DNA of 5,532 bases from Acidobacteriota bacterium (GTDB taxonomy: Bacteria > Acidobacteriota > Vicinamibacteria > Vicinamibacterales > SCN-69-37), in assembly GCA_024653875.1 (NCBI GenBank), contig JANLHE010000517.1:1-5532 (forward strand). Reading direction: 5' to 3'. The translations under genes and the position numbers were made by a program. The notes under the pieces were generated by a model that saw nothing but the letters and a program-made list of their open reading frames with translations, did not search any database and was not told the origin of the DNA. Of this stretch, positions 1 to 5,532 are shown piece by piece. Numbering within the stretch: position 1 is the stretch's first letter; each line of letters starts with the position of its first letter.

Positions 1-747
1 CCCAATGGGCGGCAGGGCGCGCTTGTGGTCGGAGACGCGGCGCAACTGTTCGATGCGCGCGGCGGTGGCGGCCGGCACCGCGCCGGCGCCCCTGGTCAGG
101 TAGGTTTCCAGCGTGTCGTACGAGAAGCCCATCTCGGCTTCGTCCGTCTGGCCGATCCACAAACCCGCCGACGGGGCCTTGTCGACGATGGGCGCGGGCA
201 CGCCGAGCTCGCGTGCCAGCGCGCGCACCTCGCTCTTGAGCAGGGCGCCGATGGGCAGCACGTCGCAGCCGCCGTCGCCGTACTTGGTGTAATACCCCAG
301 CGCGATCTCGCTACGGTTGCCGGTGCCGGCCACCAGGTAGTTCAGCGAGTTGGCGATGAAGTACAGCGAGGTCATCCGCAGCCGCGGCTTGATGTTCGCC
401 TCCGGCATCTGCTGCTTGATGTCGGCCACGTGCACCGACTGCGGCAGCCCCTTGACGGCGGCGTGCAGCTGTCCGGTCACGGCGTCGAACGTGCCCGCCA
501 GGTCCACGCGCGCGGTGGGGATGCCGAACGTGTTCGCGAGGAGCCGAGCGTCCGCTTCATCCTGGGCGTGACTGTAACAGGGCATGACCACGCCCAGCAC
601 GCGGTTGGGGGTGGCCATCTGGCACAGCCGGGCGACGACGGCCGAGTCGATGCCGCCACTGAGTCCGAACACGAACCCGTGCGCTCCGGCCGCTTGTGCC
701 CGATCACGCAACCACTGTGTCAGCGCGCCCGCCCGATCAGAAGTCAT
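1..747 (-). CDS. nadE: NH3-dependent NAD(+) synthetase, 3' end cut by window edge
   Basis: This enzyme makes NAD from nicotinic acid adenine dinucleotide, ATP and ammonia in the cytoplasm, the last step of NAD synthesis. Translating the minus strand from the ATG at 747 gives 249 open codons to the window edge. Visible motifs are the ATP-pyrophosphatase P-loop SGGIDS (30-35), NIKPRLRM (118-125), GTGNRSE (141-147), TKYGDGG (154-160), LPIGALLKSE (164-173), PSAGLW-GQTDE (192-203) and HKRALPP (241-247), all in NadE order. The last motif lies near the C-terminus of known NadE proteins, so probably only 10-30 residues are missing. There is no N-terminal glutaminase (nitrilase) domain, so this is the short ammonia-dependent form; an outside amidotransferase is possible but not seen. 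The start is well fixed: an in-frame TGA lies two codons upstream (751-753) and no other start fits. No good Shine-Dalgarno is present; a TACAAT box ends 7 nt before the ATG. Confidence 0.97.
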   Translation of the reverse strand, partial: MTSDRAGALTQWLRDRAQAAGAHGFVFGLSGGIDSAVVARLCQMATPNRVLGVVMPCYSHAQDEADARLLANTFGIPTARVDLAGTFDAVTGQLHAAVKGLPQSVHVADIKQQMPEANIKPRLRMTSLYFIANSLNYLVAGTGNRSEIALGYYTKYGDGGCDVLPIGALLKSEVRALARELGVPAPIVDKAPSAGLWIGQTDEAEMGFSYDTLETYLTRGAGAVPAATAARIEQLRRVSDHKRALPPIG

Positions 748-754
748 GTTTCAG

Positions 755-760
755 ATTGTA
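755..760 (-). promoter_or_regulatory. nadE: -10-like TACAAT box directly upstream of nadE
   Basis: On the minus strand TACAAT matches the TATAAT consensus at five of six positions. It is followed by exactly 7 nt and then the nadE ATG. Initiation 7-8 nt downstream of a -10 box would place the first transcript base at or next to the A of the ATG, giving a leaderless mRNA, which fits the lack of a strong Shine-Dalgarno. No TTGACA-like -35 is seen at 16-18 nt spacing (GAGAAC at 778-783). The function is inferred from sequence alone. Confidence 0.4.
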
Positions 761-788
761 CAACTCACACGAGGCATGTTCTCTGCAG

Positions 789-848
789 ACGGAGGGCACG
801 GGCTTCAGCCCGTGCCGCACGCCCCGGGCTGAAGCCCGTGCCCTCCGT
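789..848. repeat. 24-bp perfect inverted repeat (REP/REPIN-like) in the spacer
   Basis: The left arm 789-812 and the right arm 825-848 are perfect reverse complements over 24 bp, separated by a 12-nt GC-rich spacer (813-824). The left arm also forms its own hairpin: 795-804 pairs with 807-816 (10 bp) around a 2-nt centre, with core GGGCTTCAGCCC. The right arm has a weaker 6-bp internal stem (825-830 with 833-838). The element can therefore fold either as one long hairpin or as two smaller ones. This is the layout of palindromic intergenic repeats (REP/REPIN). There is no T-run after it in either direction, so it is not a canonical intrinsic terminator, although it could block exonucleases or attenuate read-through from the membrane-protein gene into nadE. 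No transposase is in the window. Confidence 0.8.
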
Positions 849-849
849 A

Positions 850-884
850 CTTCAAATAATCAATCACCAATCACAAATCACAAA
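850..884 (-). repeat. Degenerate 7-bp tandem repeat, about five units, AT-rich
   Basis: Read on the minus strand from 884 down, the units are TTTGTGA, TTTGTGA, TTGGTGA, TTGATTA and TTTGAAG: two identical copies, then increasingly diverged ones. The tract is AT-rich against a strongly GC-rich background and lies 1 bp from the 24-bp inverted repeat. The first unit overlaps the last two sense codons and the TGA stop (878-880) of the membrane-protein gene, so the repeat defines that protein's C-terminus. A heptamer period in the genome background is typical of short tandem repeats that vary by slipped-strand replication; whether this one varies is not known. Confidence 0.7.
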
Positions 885-1927
885 TTGGTTTTCATGTCTC
901 CTGTTGATCTAGTCAGGTTCCCGAGCGCTTCCACGGCGGGCGAATCTGGCCACACGGGCTCGGGGGCCGCGGTGTACGTCGCGTGTGCCAACTCACCCTG
1001 GAAGAAAACGACCTCGCCGGCCATCCACGCAAGCTTCGACCACACGCGCAGCAGCAGATAGACCTGGGTGAGCAGGAACGCCACGCCAACGGATGCGGAC
1101 GCCGATGGGGCGGCGGTGAACCACAGGCGGAGCACCACCACGGCGGCCAGCGCGCTGAGCAGATACAGGCCGAAGGCGCGGAAGGGGCGCCGGCGCAGGA
1201 ATCGCATCGACGCGCCCAGCGCGCCGATCATGCTGCGCCGGTCTTCCACCACCGCCCGCACCTTGGCGTAATCGGCGATGAGATTGACCAGCGCCAGCGC
1301 GGCGGCGAGCACCAGATACAAGACGATGCGCAGTTCGAACGCCTCGCGCTCGGACGTGAGATCGCGCGTCCACCGGTTCCACAGCGTGCCGAAGAGGAAC
1401 GGGTGCAACCACGCGAAGATGGCCCAATAGGCCGCGCCGACCAAGACCCCGAGTCGCAGGAACCGCAGGAAGTACACCCCGCACGCGGCAAAGAAGGCCG
1501 CCGTGCGAATCGGACGGCCGCGCGCGAAACGGTCAAGGATGCCGCCCGAGAGGAAGAGCCACAGCAGCACCGAGGCCGCCACGGCCGCCCGGACGGTTGG
1601 CGGCAGCGGCGTGCCGTCGGCGACGTCGCTGAGGATGGAGACCGTGCCGCCGAACCCGAGGATTTCATGGGTGAATGTCCGCCCCAGGCCCTGCGCCTGC
1701 GCGGCAAATTCGCCCGCCCACCCGGCGTCCCACTCCCAGGTCGCGCGTTCGGCGGCCACGCTGGTGCCGAGGTGATCGGCCAGCATGCCGCGCAGCGCCA
1801 AGCCGAGCGGCAGGGCCAGCACGAACATGGCCGCCAGCACGCTCAAGGTTAGCGCCGGCGCGCGAAGCACGCGCCGCCACCCTTCCAGGAACGCTCCCAG
1901 GATCGTGGCCTTAGGAGAAGAAGGCAT
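878..1927 (-). CDS. Polytopic membrane protein of unknown function, paired with M1 peptidase
   Basis: I do not recognise a named family. The 349-residue product has about six hydrophobic segments, near residues 23-46, 111-131, 158-180, 199-219, 250-270 and 280-300. A longer soluble stretch (about 47-110), probably outside the membrane, follows the first segment. Basic loops rich in Arg (RFARGRPIR near 133-141, FLRRRPFR near 243-250) suggest cytoplasmic sides. The C-terminal 40 or so residues are polar and end in DMKTNL, with the stop inside an AT-rich heptamer repeat. The ATG overlaps the last 17 bp of the upstream peptidase gene, and AGGAAG (1940-1945) lies 12 nt before it, rather far for a strong Shine-Dalgarno; translational coupling is likely. 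The tight pairing suggests a shared role with the exported peptidase, for instance anchoring, transport or membrane stress, but no catalytic motif is visible. Coding is supported by GC-rich third positions and hydrophobic periodicity. Confidence 0.87.
   Translation of the reverse strand: MPSSPKATILGAFLEGWRRVLRAPALTLSVLAAMFVLALPLGLALRGMLADHLGTSVAAERATWEWDAGWAGEFAAQAQGLGRTFTHEILGFGGTVSILSDVADGTPLPPTVRAAVAASVLLWLFLSGGILDRFARGRPIRTAAFFAACGVYFLRFLRLGVLVGAAYWAIFAWLHPFLFGTLWNRWTRDLTSEREAFELRIVLYLVLAAALALVNLIADYAKVRAVVEDRRSMIGALGASMRFLRRRPFRAFGLYLLSALAAVVVLRLWFTAAPSASASVGVAFLLTQVYLLLRVWSKLAWMAGEVVFFQGELAHATYTAAPEPVWPDSPAVEALGNLTRSTGDMKTNL
1911..1927 (-). other. 17-bp gene overlap, peptidase end / membrane-protein start
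   Basis: The peptidase TAA (1911-1913) lies downstream of the membrane-protein ATG (1925-1927), so the two genes share 17 bp in different frames. A ribosome finishing the peptidase would pass the second start just before stopping, the usual setting for translational coupling and fixed stoichiometry. The only Shine-Dalgarno-like site (AGGAAG, 1940-1945) lies inside the peptidase coding sequence. Confidence 0.85.
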
Positions 1928-3890
1928 ACGTCAGCATCACTTCCTGCAACCAGCCGATCCAGCGCATGGACCATTTGTGCGCGGCGGCGGCGGCCTGCGG
2001 GGTGGCGGTCCACGAGTTGTTGGTGAAGTTCACGTCGAGCAGCAGCACGCGGTCGGGGTCTACTTCCACGCGCACCAGACGCGAGGCCTGGCGAGTGGGG
2101 AAGGCCTGCCAGCGTGCCTTGCCATCCCACGCCGCCGTGTCCGACGACCCGTCCGCGTACGTGCGTTTGATCGTCACCGGAAACACGCCGTCCTCGACCC
2201 GGCGGACGACGACAATCGATTCGAACCCGTCGCCCGCAGCCGTATTGATGACCCGCGCCACCGCGTAGTCAAACGCGGCGCTGCTGCGAACGGTGGCGTC
2301 GAAGAACCACGTCAGGTCGGCGCCCGACACTTCGTTGGCGATTGCAAAAAACTCCTCGGGGGTGGGATGCCGGAAGGCCCCGCGGGCAAAATGCGTGGAG
2401 AGAATGCGCTGCGTGGTGTCCCAGCCGACGTAGCGCTCCAGCGTGGCCAGCCACAAGGCGGTCTTGTTGTAGGAGGTCTGGCTGGCCGTGCCCGGCCAGT
2501 ACTGCCACGTCGGCGTGGACTGCACATCCGCGGTCGCCACAGGACGATAAGCGTCCAGGCGGTTGCCGTCGAGCGCGCGCGTCCACGGCGCGTCCATGAA
2601 GACCCACGGCACGAAGCCGCCGAAGTACCGCTCCATGCGGCCGAAGCGCCCCGGCATGGCCTCCTGCATCACTCTCGCCGTGGCGAATGTGTTGAATCCC
2701 TCGTCCATCCACGCGTGTTCAAACTCATTGGTGGCGACGATGCCGTAGAAGAACTGGTGGCCGGCTTCGTGGATCGTGACCGACTCGGGCTGGGTGCCGT
2801 CCTTCGGCGCCCAGTTGCGCGTGCCCGCGGTGAACAGCATCGGGTATTCCATCCCGCCGGTGGACCCGCCCTGCACGCCGGGATTCACCGGTGTCACCGG
2901 ATCGACAATCGTGATGTGCGGGTACGGATACGCGCCGAACCACTCGCCGTAATACCGCAGCGCGGCCCTCGTCGCCGTGAAGTGCCGTTCGGCCTGCGCC
3001 ACGTGTTCCGGCTGCAGTAACAATCGCATGGTGACGGACGGCAGGCCCGGGTGTTCGAACTGTGCAACGCGCTCCACGAAATCCGGACTCGTGGTCCACG
3101 CGAAGTCGTGCACGTCGTCGGCCGTGAAGTGGTGCGTCTGCTGCGTGTCGCCCATGGGCATCACCGGCGAGGCGACGCCCGTGGCGCCGACGACCCAGCC
3201 GCGCGGGACCGTCAGCGCGACGTCGTAGGTGCCGAAGTCCGAGAAGAACTCGGTCGCCGCGTGGAACTGGTGCGCGTTCCACTCGCCGGAGTCCTGAAAC
3301 ACGCCCAGCTTCGGGAACCACTGCGCGACGAAGTAGTACTGGCCCAGGCGTCCGGTGCGGGAGAACGTGCGCGGCACGCGCGCGGTCCAGGTGAGGTCGA
3401 TGTCAATCGTCTCGCCGGGCTGCACCGGCGTCTCCAGCGGAACGGACAACACCGTCCCGTCCTCCGCGTTCCCGTCGTCGGGCGCGACAAACGACGCGCG
3501 CGCGAGCAGGTCGCGGCCGCGCGCGACAAGCGAGACGACGTCGATGGAGGCCAGGTCGTCCGCGGGCGGGCCGGCCGGCCCGGACGGTGACGACGGGCGG
3601 CCCAGGCGCCGCTCGCGCATCCAGGTGGAGTTCGCGTCGCGCCACGCGTTCCAGTAGAGATGGAATCGCAGGTCGCGCGCGGGCGCCGTGGTGATGTTGC
3701 GCCAGAGGATGCGGCCCGACCCGGTGATGGTGCGCGTGTCCGGGTCGAGTGTCGCCAGCAACTGGTACGACGCGTTGCGGGGCGATCGGGCGGGCGACGC
3801 GGTCTGTGTGAAGCCCGCCGGCCGCGCGGCCAGCAGGAGCGTGGCCACGATCAGGGTCCAGAAGGGAAGACGTCGCATGGCTGCAGGCAT
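1911..3890 (-). CDS. Exported M1-family (gluzincin) zinc metallopeptidase
   Basis: This is a zinc aminopeptidase-type enzyme of 659 residues. The N-terminus (about 5-28: two Arg, then a hydrophobic stretch, then small residues) is a signal peptide, so it should act in the periplasm or outside. A beta-rich N-terminal domain follows (about 38-300). The catalytic part has the substrate-binding loop GGMEYP (345-350), the zinc motif HEAGH (374-378) with third ligand E397 (HExxH-x18-E), the E375 base, and Y474 in SYNKTALW as the usual transition-state Tyr. A mainly beta C-terminal region (about 535-625) ends in a polyalanine run and an aromatic tail. The loop reads MEYP, not the MEN of classical aminopeptidase N. 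A Pro/Gly/Ser-rich insert lies at 96-111. Two starts are possible: ATG 3890 or ATG 3878 (MRRLPFW), the latter giving a more typical signal peptide. Neither has a clear Shine-Dalgarno. The natural substrate is unknown; exopeptidase activity is inferred from the family. Confidence 0.95.
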   Translation of the reverse strand: MPAAMRRLPFWTLIVATLLLAARPAGFTQTASPARSPRNASYQLLATLDPDTRTITGSGRILWRNITTAPARDLRFHLYWNAWRDANSTWMRERRLGRPSSPSGPAGPPADDLASIDVVSLVARGRDLLARASFVAPDDGNAEDGTVLSVPLETPVQPGETIDIDLTWTARVPRTFSRTGRLGQYYFVAQWFPKLGVFQDSGEWNAHQFHAATEFFSDFGTYDVALTVPRGWVVGATGVASPVMPMGDTQQTHHFTADDVHDFAWTTSPDFVERVAQFEHPGLPSVTMRLLLQPEHVAQAERHFTATRAALRYYGEWFGAYPYPHITIVDPVTPVNPGVQGGSTGGMEYPMLFTAGTRNWAPKDGTQPESVTIHEAGHQFFYGIVATNEFEHAWMDEGFNTFATARVMQEAMPGRFGRMERYFGGFVPWVFMDAPWTRALDGNRLDAYRPVATADVQSTPTWQYWPGTASQTSYNKTALWLATLERYVGWDTTQRILSTHFARGAFRHPTPEEFFAIANEVSGADLTWFFDATVRSSAAFDYAVARVINTAAGDGFESIVVVRRVEDGVFPVTIKRTYADGSSDTAAWDGKARWQAFPTRQASRLVRVEVDPDRVLLLDVNFTNNSWTATPQAAAAAHKWSMRWIGWLQEVMLTYAFFS

Positions 3891-3898
3891 CCTATCGC

Positions 3899-3904
3899 AT
3901 TACA
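3899..3904 (-). promoter_or_regulatory. -10-like TGTAAT box before the M1 peptidase
   Basis: On the minus strand TGTAAT is followed by 8 nt (GCGATAGG) and then the ATG at 3890. Spacing and lack of a leader resemble the nadE arrangement. It shares four base pairs (3901-3904) with a TACAAT box on the opposite strand, so one AT-rich spot could open for transcription both ways. No -35 match is visible at 17-nt spacing. If active, the peptidase and membrane-protein genes form their own unit separate from cobA-hemD. Confidence 0.35.
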
Positions 3905-3906
3905 AT
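3901..3906 (+). promoter_or_regulatory. -10-like TACAAT box before a small plus-strand ORF
   Basis: TACAAT is followed by 7 nt (CGATCGG) and an ATG at 3914, exactly the hexamer and spacing seen before nadE. It overlaps the minus-strand box of the peptidase gene. No clear -35 is present. If used, it would drive a short leaderless mRNA running antisense to the 3' end of cobA-hemD. Confidence 0.3.
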
Positions 3907-3913
3907 CGATCGG

Positions 3914-4039
3914 ATGTTCCTGCCGATTTTTTTGGTGCTGGCCGCCGTCCAGGCGTCTCCGCTGCTCATTTCAGACGTTTCACCAGCGCGTCAATCAATC
4001 CGTCCACCGTGTAGGTGTCGGCGACGACCGGTGCGGTGA
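3914..4039 (+). other. Possible small ORF or gene remnant starting with a signal-peptide-like segment
   Basis: The 41-codon reading frame begins MFLPIFLVLAAVQASP, a hydrophobic run followed by VQA-S, which resembles a lipid-crossing signal sequence with a type I cleavage site but lacks the usual N-terminal positive charge. After about codon 18 it overlaps the end of cobA-hemD antisense and becomes Arg/Pro/Cys-rich, as expected of non-coding GC-rich sequence. It may be the surviving 5' end of a divergent exported-protein gene whose body was lost, a real microprotein, or chance. The well-placed TACAAT box is the main argument for considering it. There is no known family. Confidence 0.22.
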
Positions 4040-5525
4040 CGCCCAGTGCCTGCGCGGCGGCGGCGGTGACGGGGCCGATGGTGGCGACCACGGTGGTGTT
4101 GAGGAGGTCGGCGGCCTGGTCGCGGCCGATGAGGTCGACGAAGCGCTGGACGGCCGCCGGCGTCGTGAAGGTGACCGCGTCGATGCGTCCTTCAAGCAAC
4201 TGGCGGTACAGCTCCTGCGCCGCGCCCGATTCCGGGGCTTCGGGCGCGGTGCGATAGGCCACCAGGTCCTGCGCGTCGGCGCCGCGGCGCCGCAGTTCCG
4301 CGGCCAGGCCCTCGCGGGCGTGTTCGGAGCGCCCGTGGTCCGGACGAATCACCAGCACCCGTGCGCCCTCGATCGCTCCGTACGCAGCGAGGGCCTCGCA
4401 CGTGGCCTCCGCGCCGCTCTCGGGGACGACGACGTCGGGCATGAGGCCCACCGCGCGCAGCTGATCCGCGGTGGACGGGCCGACGGCGGCCACCTTGACG
4501 CCGCCAAGCGCGCGCAGATCGCGTCCGCCGGCCAGCACGGCCTTCATGAAGCGATGCGCGGCGTTGGCGGACTCGCACACCACCCACTGGAACTGCCGCA
4601 CGGACGCCACCGCGCGTTCGATGGCTTCCGGATCCTCGGCCGGCATGAGGCGGAACGTGGGCGCCTCGAGCGCGCGCGCGCCCAGGTCCTCAAGGCGATC
4701 GGCGAGGTCACGCGCACGTTCTCCCGATCGCGTCACCACGATGCGCCGGCCGAACAGCGGCCGCTCGTCAAACCACCGCAGGTGCGCGCGCAGCGCGGCC
4801 ACGTCGCCGACGACCAGCAGCGCGGACTCGGTGTCGGCGCCGTCGGCCTCCAGCTGCGTGATGAGGCTGGCCAGCGTGCCGGTCACCGTCCGCTGGGAAG
4901 CGAGCGTGACGTCGTGAATGAACGCGGCGGCGTGGGTCGCGGGCCGGCCGGCCGCCACCAGCTTGCGCAGGATGATGCCGGCCTGACGTCCGGTGGCGTA
5001 CGCCGCGATGGTGCCCTCCAGCGAGGCGAGCGCGCGCCAGTGCACGTCGGGGGCGTCTTCGCGCGTGGCCTCGTGCCCGCGCAGCAGCGTCAGCGCGTCG
5101 TGGCCGCCCGGATACGACAGCGGCACTCCGGCATACGCGCTGCCGAACGCCAGCGGCACGCCCGGCACCACCTCGAACGACAGTCCCTGCTCGTGCAGGA
5201 ACAACGCTTCCTTGGCGCCGCTGCCGAACAGAAACGGATCGCCCCACTTGAGCCGCGCCACGAGCCGGCCTTCCCGCGCCTTGTCGGCGACGAGCATCGC
5301 GATGGCGTCCTGGGCCATCGCGCCTTCCGCGGGCGCGCCCACCTCAATCCGTTCCGCGTCGGGCCGGGCCAGCCGCAGCAGCGGCGCCACCATGCGGTCG
5401 TACACCACCACGTCCGCGTCCGCCAGCACCCGTAACCCGCGCGTGGTCAGCAGTCCGGGGTCGCCGGGGCCGGCGCCGATGAAGATCACTCGTCCGCGGG
5501 CAGGGGTGGAGGGCGTGCTGGTCAT
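3966..5525 (-). CDS. cobA-hemD: Fused uroporphyrinogen-III C-methyltransferase-like / uroporphyrinogen-III synthase
   Basis: A two-domain cytoplasmic tetrapyrrole enzyme of 519 residues. Residues 11-250 are a SUMT-type (tetrapyrrole methylase) domain: GAGPGDPGLLT (17-27), VVVYDRMVAP (39-48), RLKWGDPFLFGSG (91-103), VVPGVPLAFGSAYAGVPL (119-136), TVTGTL (213-218), LLVVGDVAALR (236-246). The linker WFDERPLFG (251-259) is typical of these fusions. Residues 259-519 are HemD: RIVVTRS (261-267), ESANAAHRF (318-326), AVGPST (347-352), VLVIRPDHGRSEHAREGLAAELRRRGA, TFTTPAAVQRF (452-462), IGPVTAAAA (483-491) and a final GLIDAL. HemD cyclises hydroxymethylbilane to uroporphyrinogen III; SUMT methylates it toward siroheme or cobalamin. 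The methylase half departs from usual consensus (RLKGGDP read as RLKWGDP, FGRGGEE as FGSGAKE, VGKRAG as VGAPAE), so its activity is uncertain. The ATG at 5525 keeps the whole first strand; only 7 bp upstream are visible, so hemC or another heme gene may precede it outside the window. Confidence 0.95.
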   Translation of the reverse strand: MTSTPSTPARGRVIFIGAGPGDPGLLTTRGLRVLADADVVVYDRMVAPLLRLARPDAERIEVGAPAEGAMAQDAIAMLVADKAREGRLVARLKWGDPFLFGSGAKEALFLHEQGLSFEVVPGVPLAFGSAYAGVPLSYPGGHDALTLLRGHEATREDAPDVHWRALASLEGTIAAYATGRQAGIILRKLVAAGRPATHAAAFIHDVTLASQRTVTGTLASLITQLEADGADTESALLVVGDVAALRAHLRWFDERPLFGRRIVVTRSGERARDLADRLEDLGARALEAPTFRLMPAEDPEAIERAVASVRQFQWVVCESANAAHRFMKAVLAGGRDLRALGGVKVAAVGPSTADQLRAVGLMPDVVVPESGAEATCEALAAYGAIEGARVLVIRPDHGRSEHAREGLAAELRRRGADAQDLVAYRTAPEAPESGAAQELYRQLLEGRIDAVTFTTPAAVQRFVDLIGRDQAADLLNTTVVATIGPVTAAAAQALGVTAPVVADTYTVDGLIDALVKRLK

Positions 5526-5532
5526 GGTCTGG

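Noticed and set aside
789..848. Intrinsic (Rho-independent) terminator
   Set aside because: The hairpin is strong but no T-run follows it in either direction, so a repeat element is the better description.
850..884. CRISPR array
   Set aside because: The unit is only 7 bp, contiguous and without spacers, and no cas gene is present.
25..912. A 295-codon plus-strand open frame opposite nadE
   Set aside because: It is the antisense of a well-conserved NadE and runs straight through the inverted repeat and heptamer repeat, so it is not a real gene.
1981..1995. GCG trinucleotide run
   Set aside because: It encodes the polyalanine run near the peptidase C-terminus; low complexity in a GC-rich gene, with no sign of another function.
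1785..3020. A 411-codon open frame on the plus strand opposite the peptidase and membrane-protein genes
   Set aside because: It crosses the junction of two real genes on the other strand, has Arg/His/Gly-rich composition and no recognisable motif, so it is a compositional shadow.
3568..3581. GGGCCGGCCGGCCC palindrome, with a 12-bp copy at 4941-4952
   Set aside because: Both lie inside good coding sequence and are explained by Gly/Pro/Ala/Arg codons in GC-rich DNA; two chance copies are not surprising.
3926..3933. A short T-run after cobA-hemD considered as a terminator
   Set aside because: On the minus strand it is an A-run, and no stable GC hairpin precedes it in the correct orientation.
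3660..5435. A 591-codon open frame on the plus strand opposite cobA-hemD and the start of the peptidase gene
   Set aside because: It is antisense to two clear protein families, spans their junction, is extremely rich in Arg, Gly and His, and shows no domain. GC-rich genes commonly leave an open antisense frame.

Overview
The window is GC-rich (about two-thirds G+C by eye) bacterial chromosome. All four convincing protein-coding genes lie on the minus strand, so the transcription order runs from the right edge to the left: a cobA-hemD fusion (3966-5525), an M1-family metallopeptidase with a signal peptide (1911-3890), a polytopic membrane protein of unknown function (878-1927), and nadE, cut by the left edge (1-747). 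The fusion type, the GC-rich codon usage and the dispersed-repeat-like spacer before nadE are compatible with Acidobacteriota (Vicinamibacteria-like). That placement is inference from family resemblance and could not be tested here.

Right part: the fusion protein joins a uroporphyrinogen-III C-methyltransferase-like domain to a uroporphyrinogen-III synthase domain, so it belongs to tetrapyrrole (heme/siroheme) synthesis. Its synthase half looks ordinary. Its methyltransferase half keeps the SAM-binding and fold motifs but has lost several usually invariant residues. A 75-bp spacer (3891-3965) follows. It carries nearly superimposed -10-like hexamers facing both ways and the start of a small plus-strand ORF that reads like a signal peptide and then runs antisense into the end of cobA-hemD.

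Middle part: the metallopeptidase gene and the membrane-protein gene overlap by 17 bp and are probably translationally coupled. The peptidase has the full zinc site and would act outside the cytoplasmic membrane. The membrane protein is an unassigned partner with about six hydrophobic segments.

Left part: the 130-bp interval before nadE (748-877) is not ordinary spacer. It contains a perfect 24-bp inverted repeat, one arm of which is itself a near-perfect hairpin, next to an AT-rich heptamer tandem repeat that supplies the stop codon of the membrane-protein gene. nadE then starts directly after a TACAAT hexamer with a 7-nt gap, which suggests a leaderless transcript. The genes have no obvious shared pathway: tetrapyrrole synthesis, an exported peptidase with a membrane partner, and NAD synthesis. 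I found no mobile-element gene, CRISPR array, tRNA or rRNA. The most unusual items are the divergent methyltransferase domain, the composite repeat, and the shared TACAAT-N7-ATG layout. I do not see a clear new multi-gene system.
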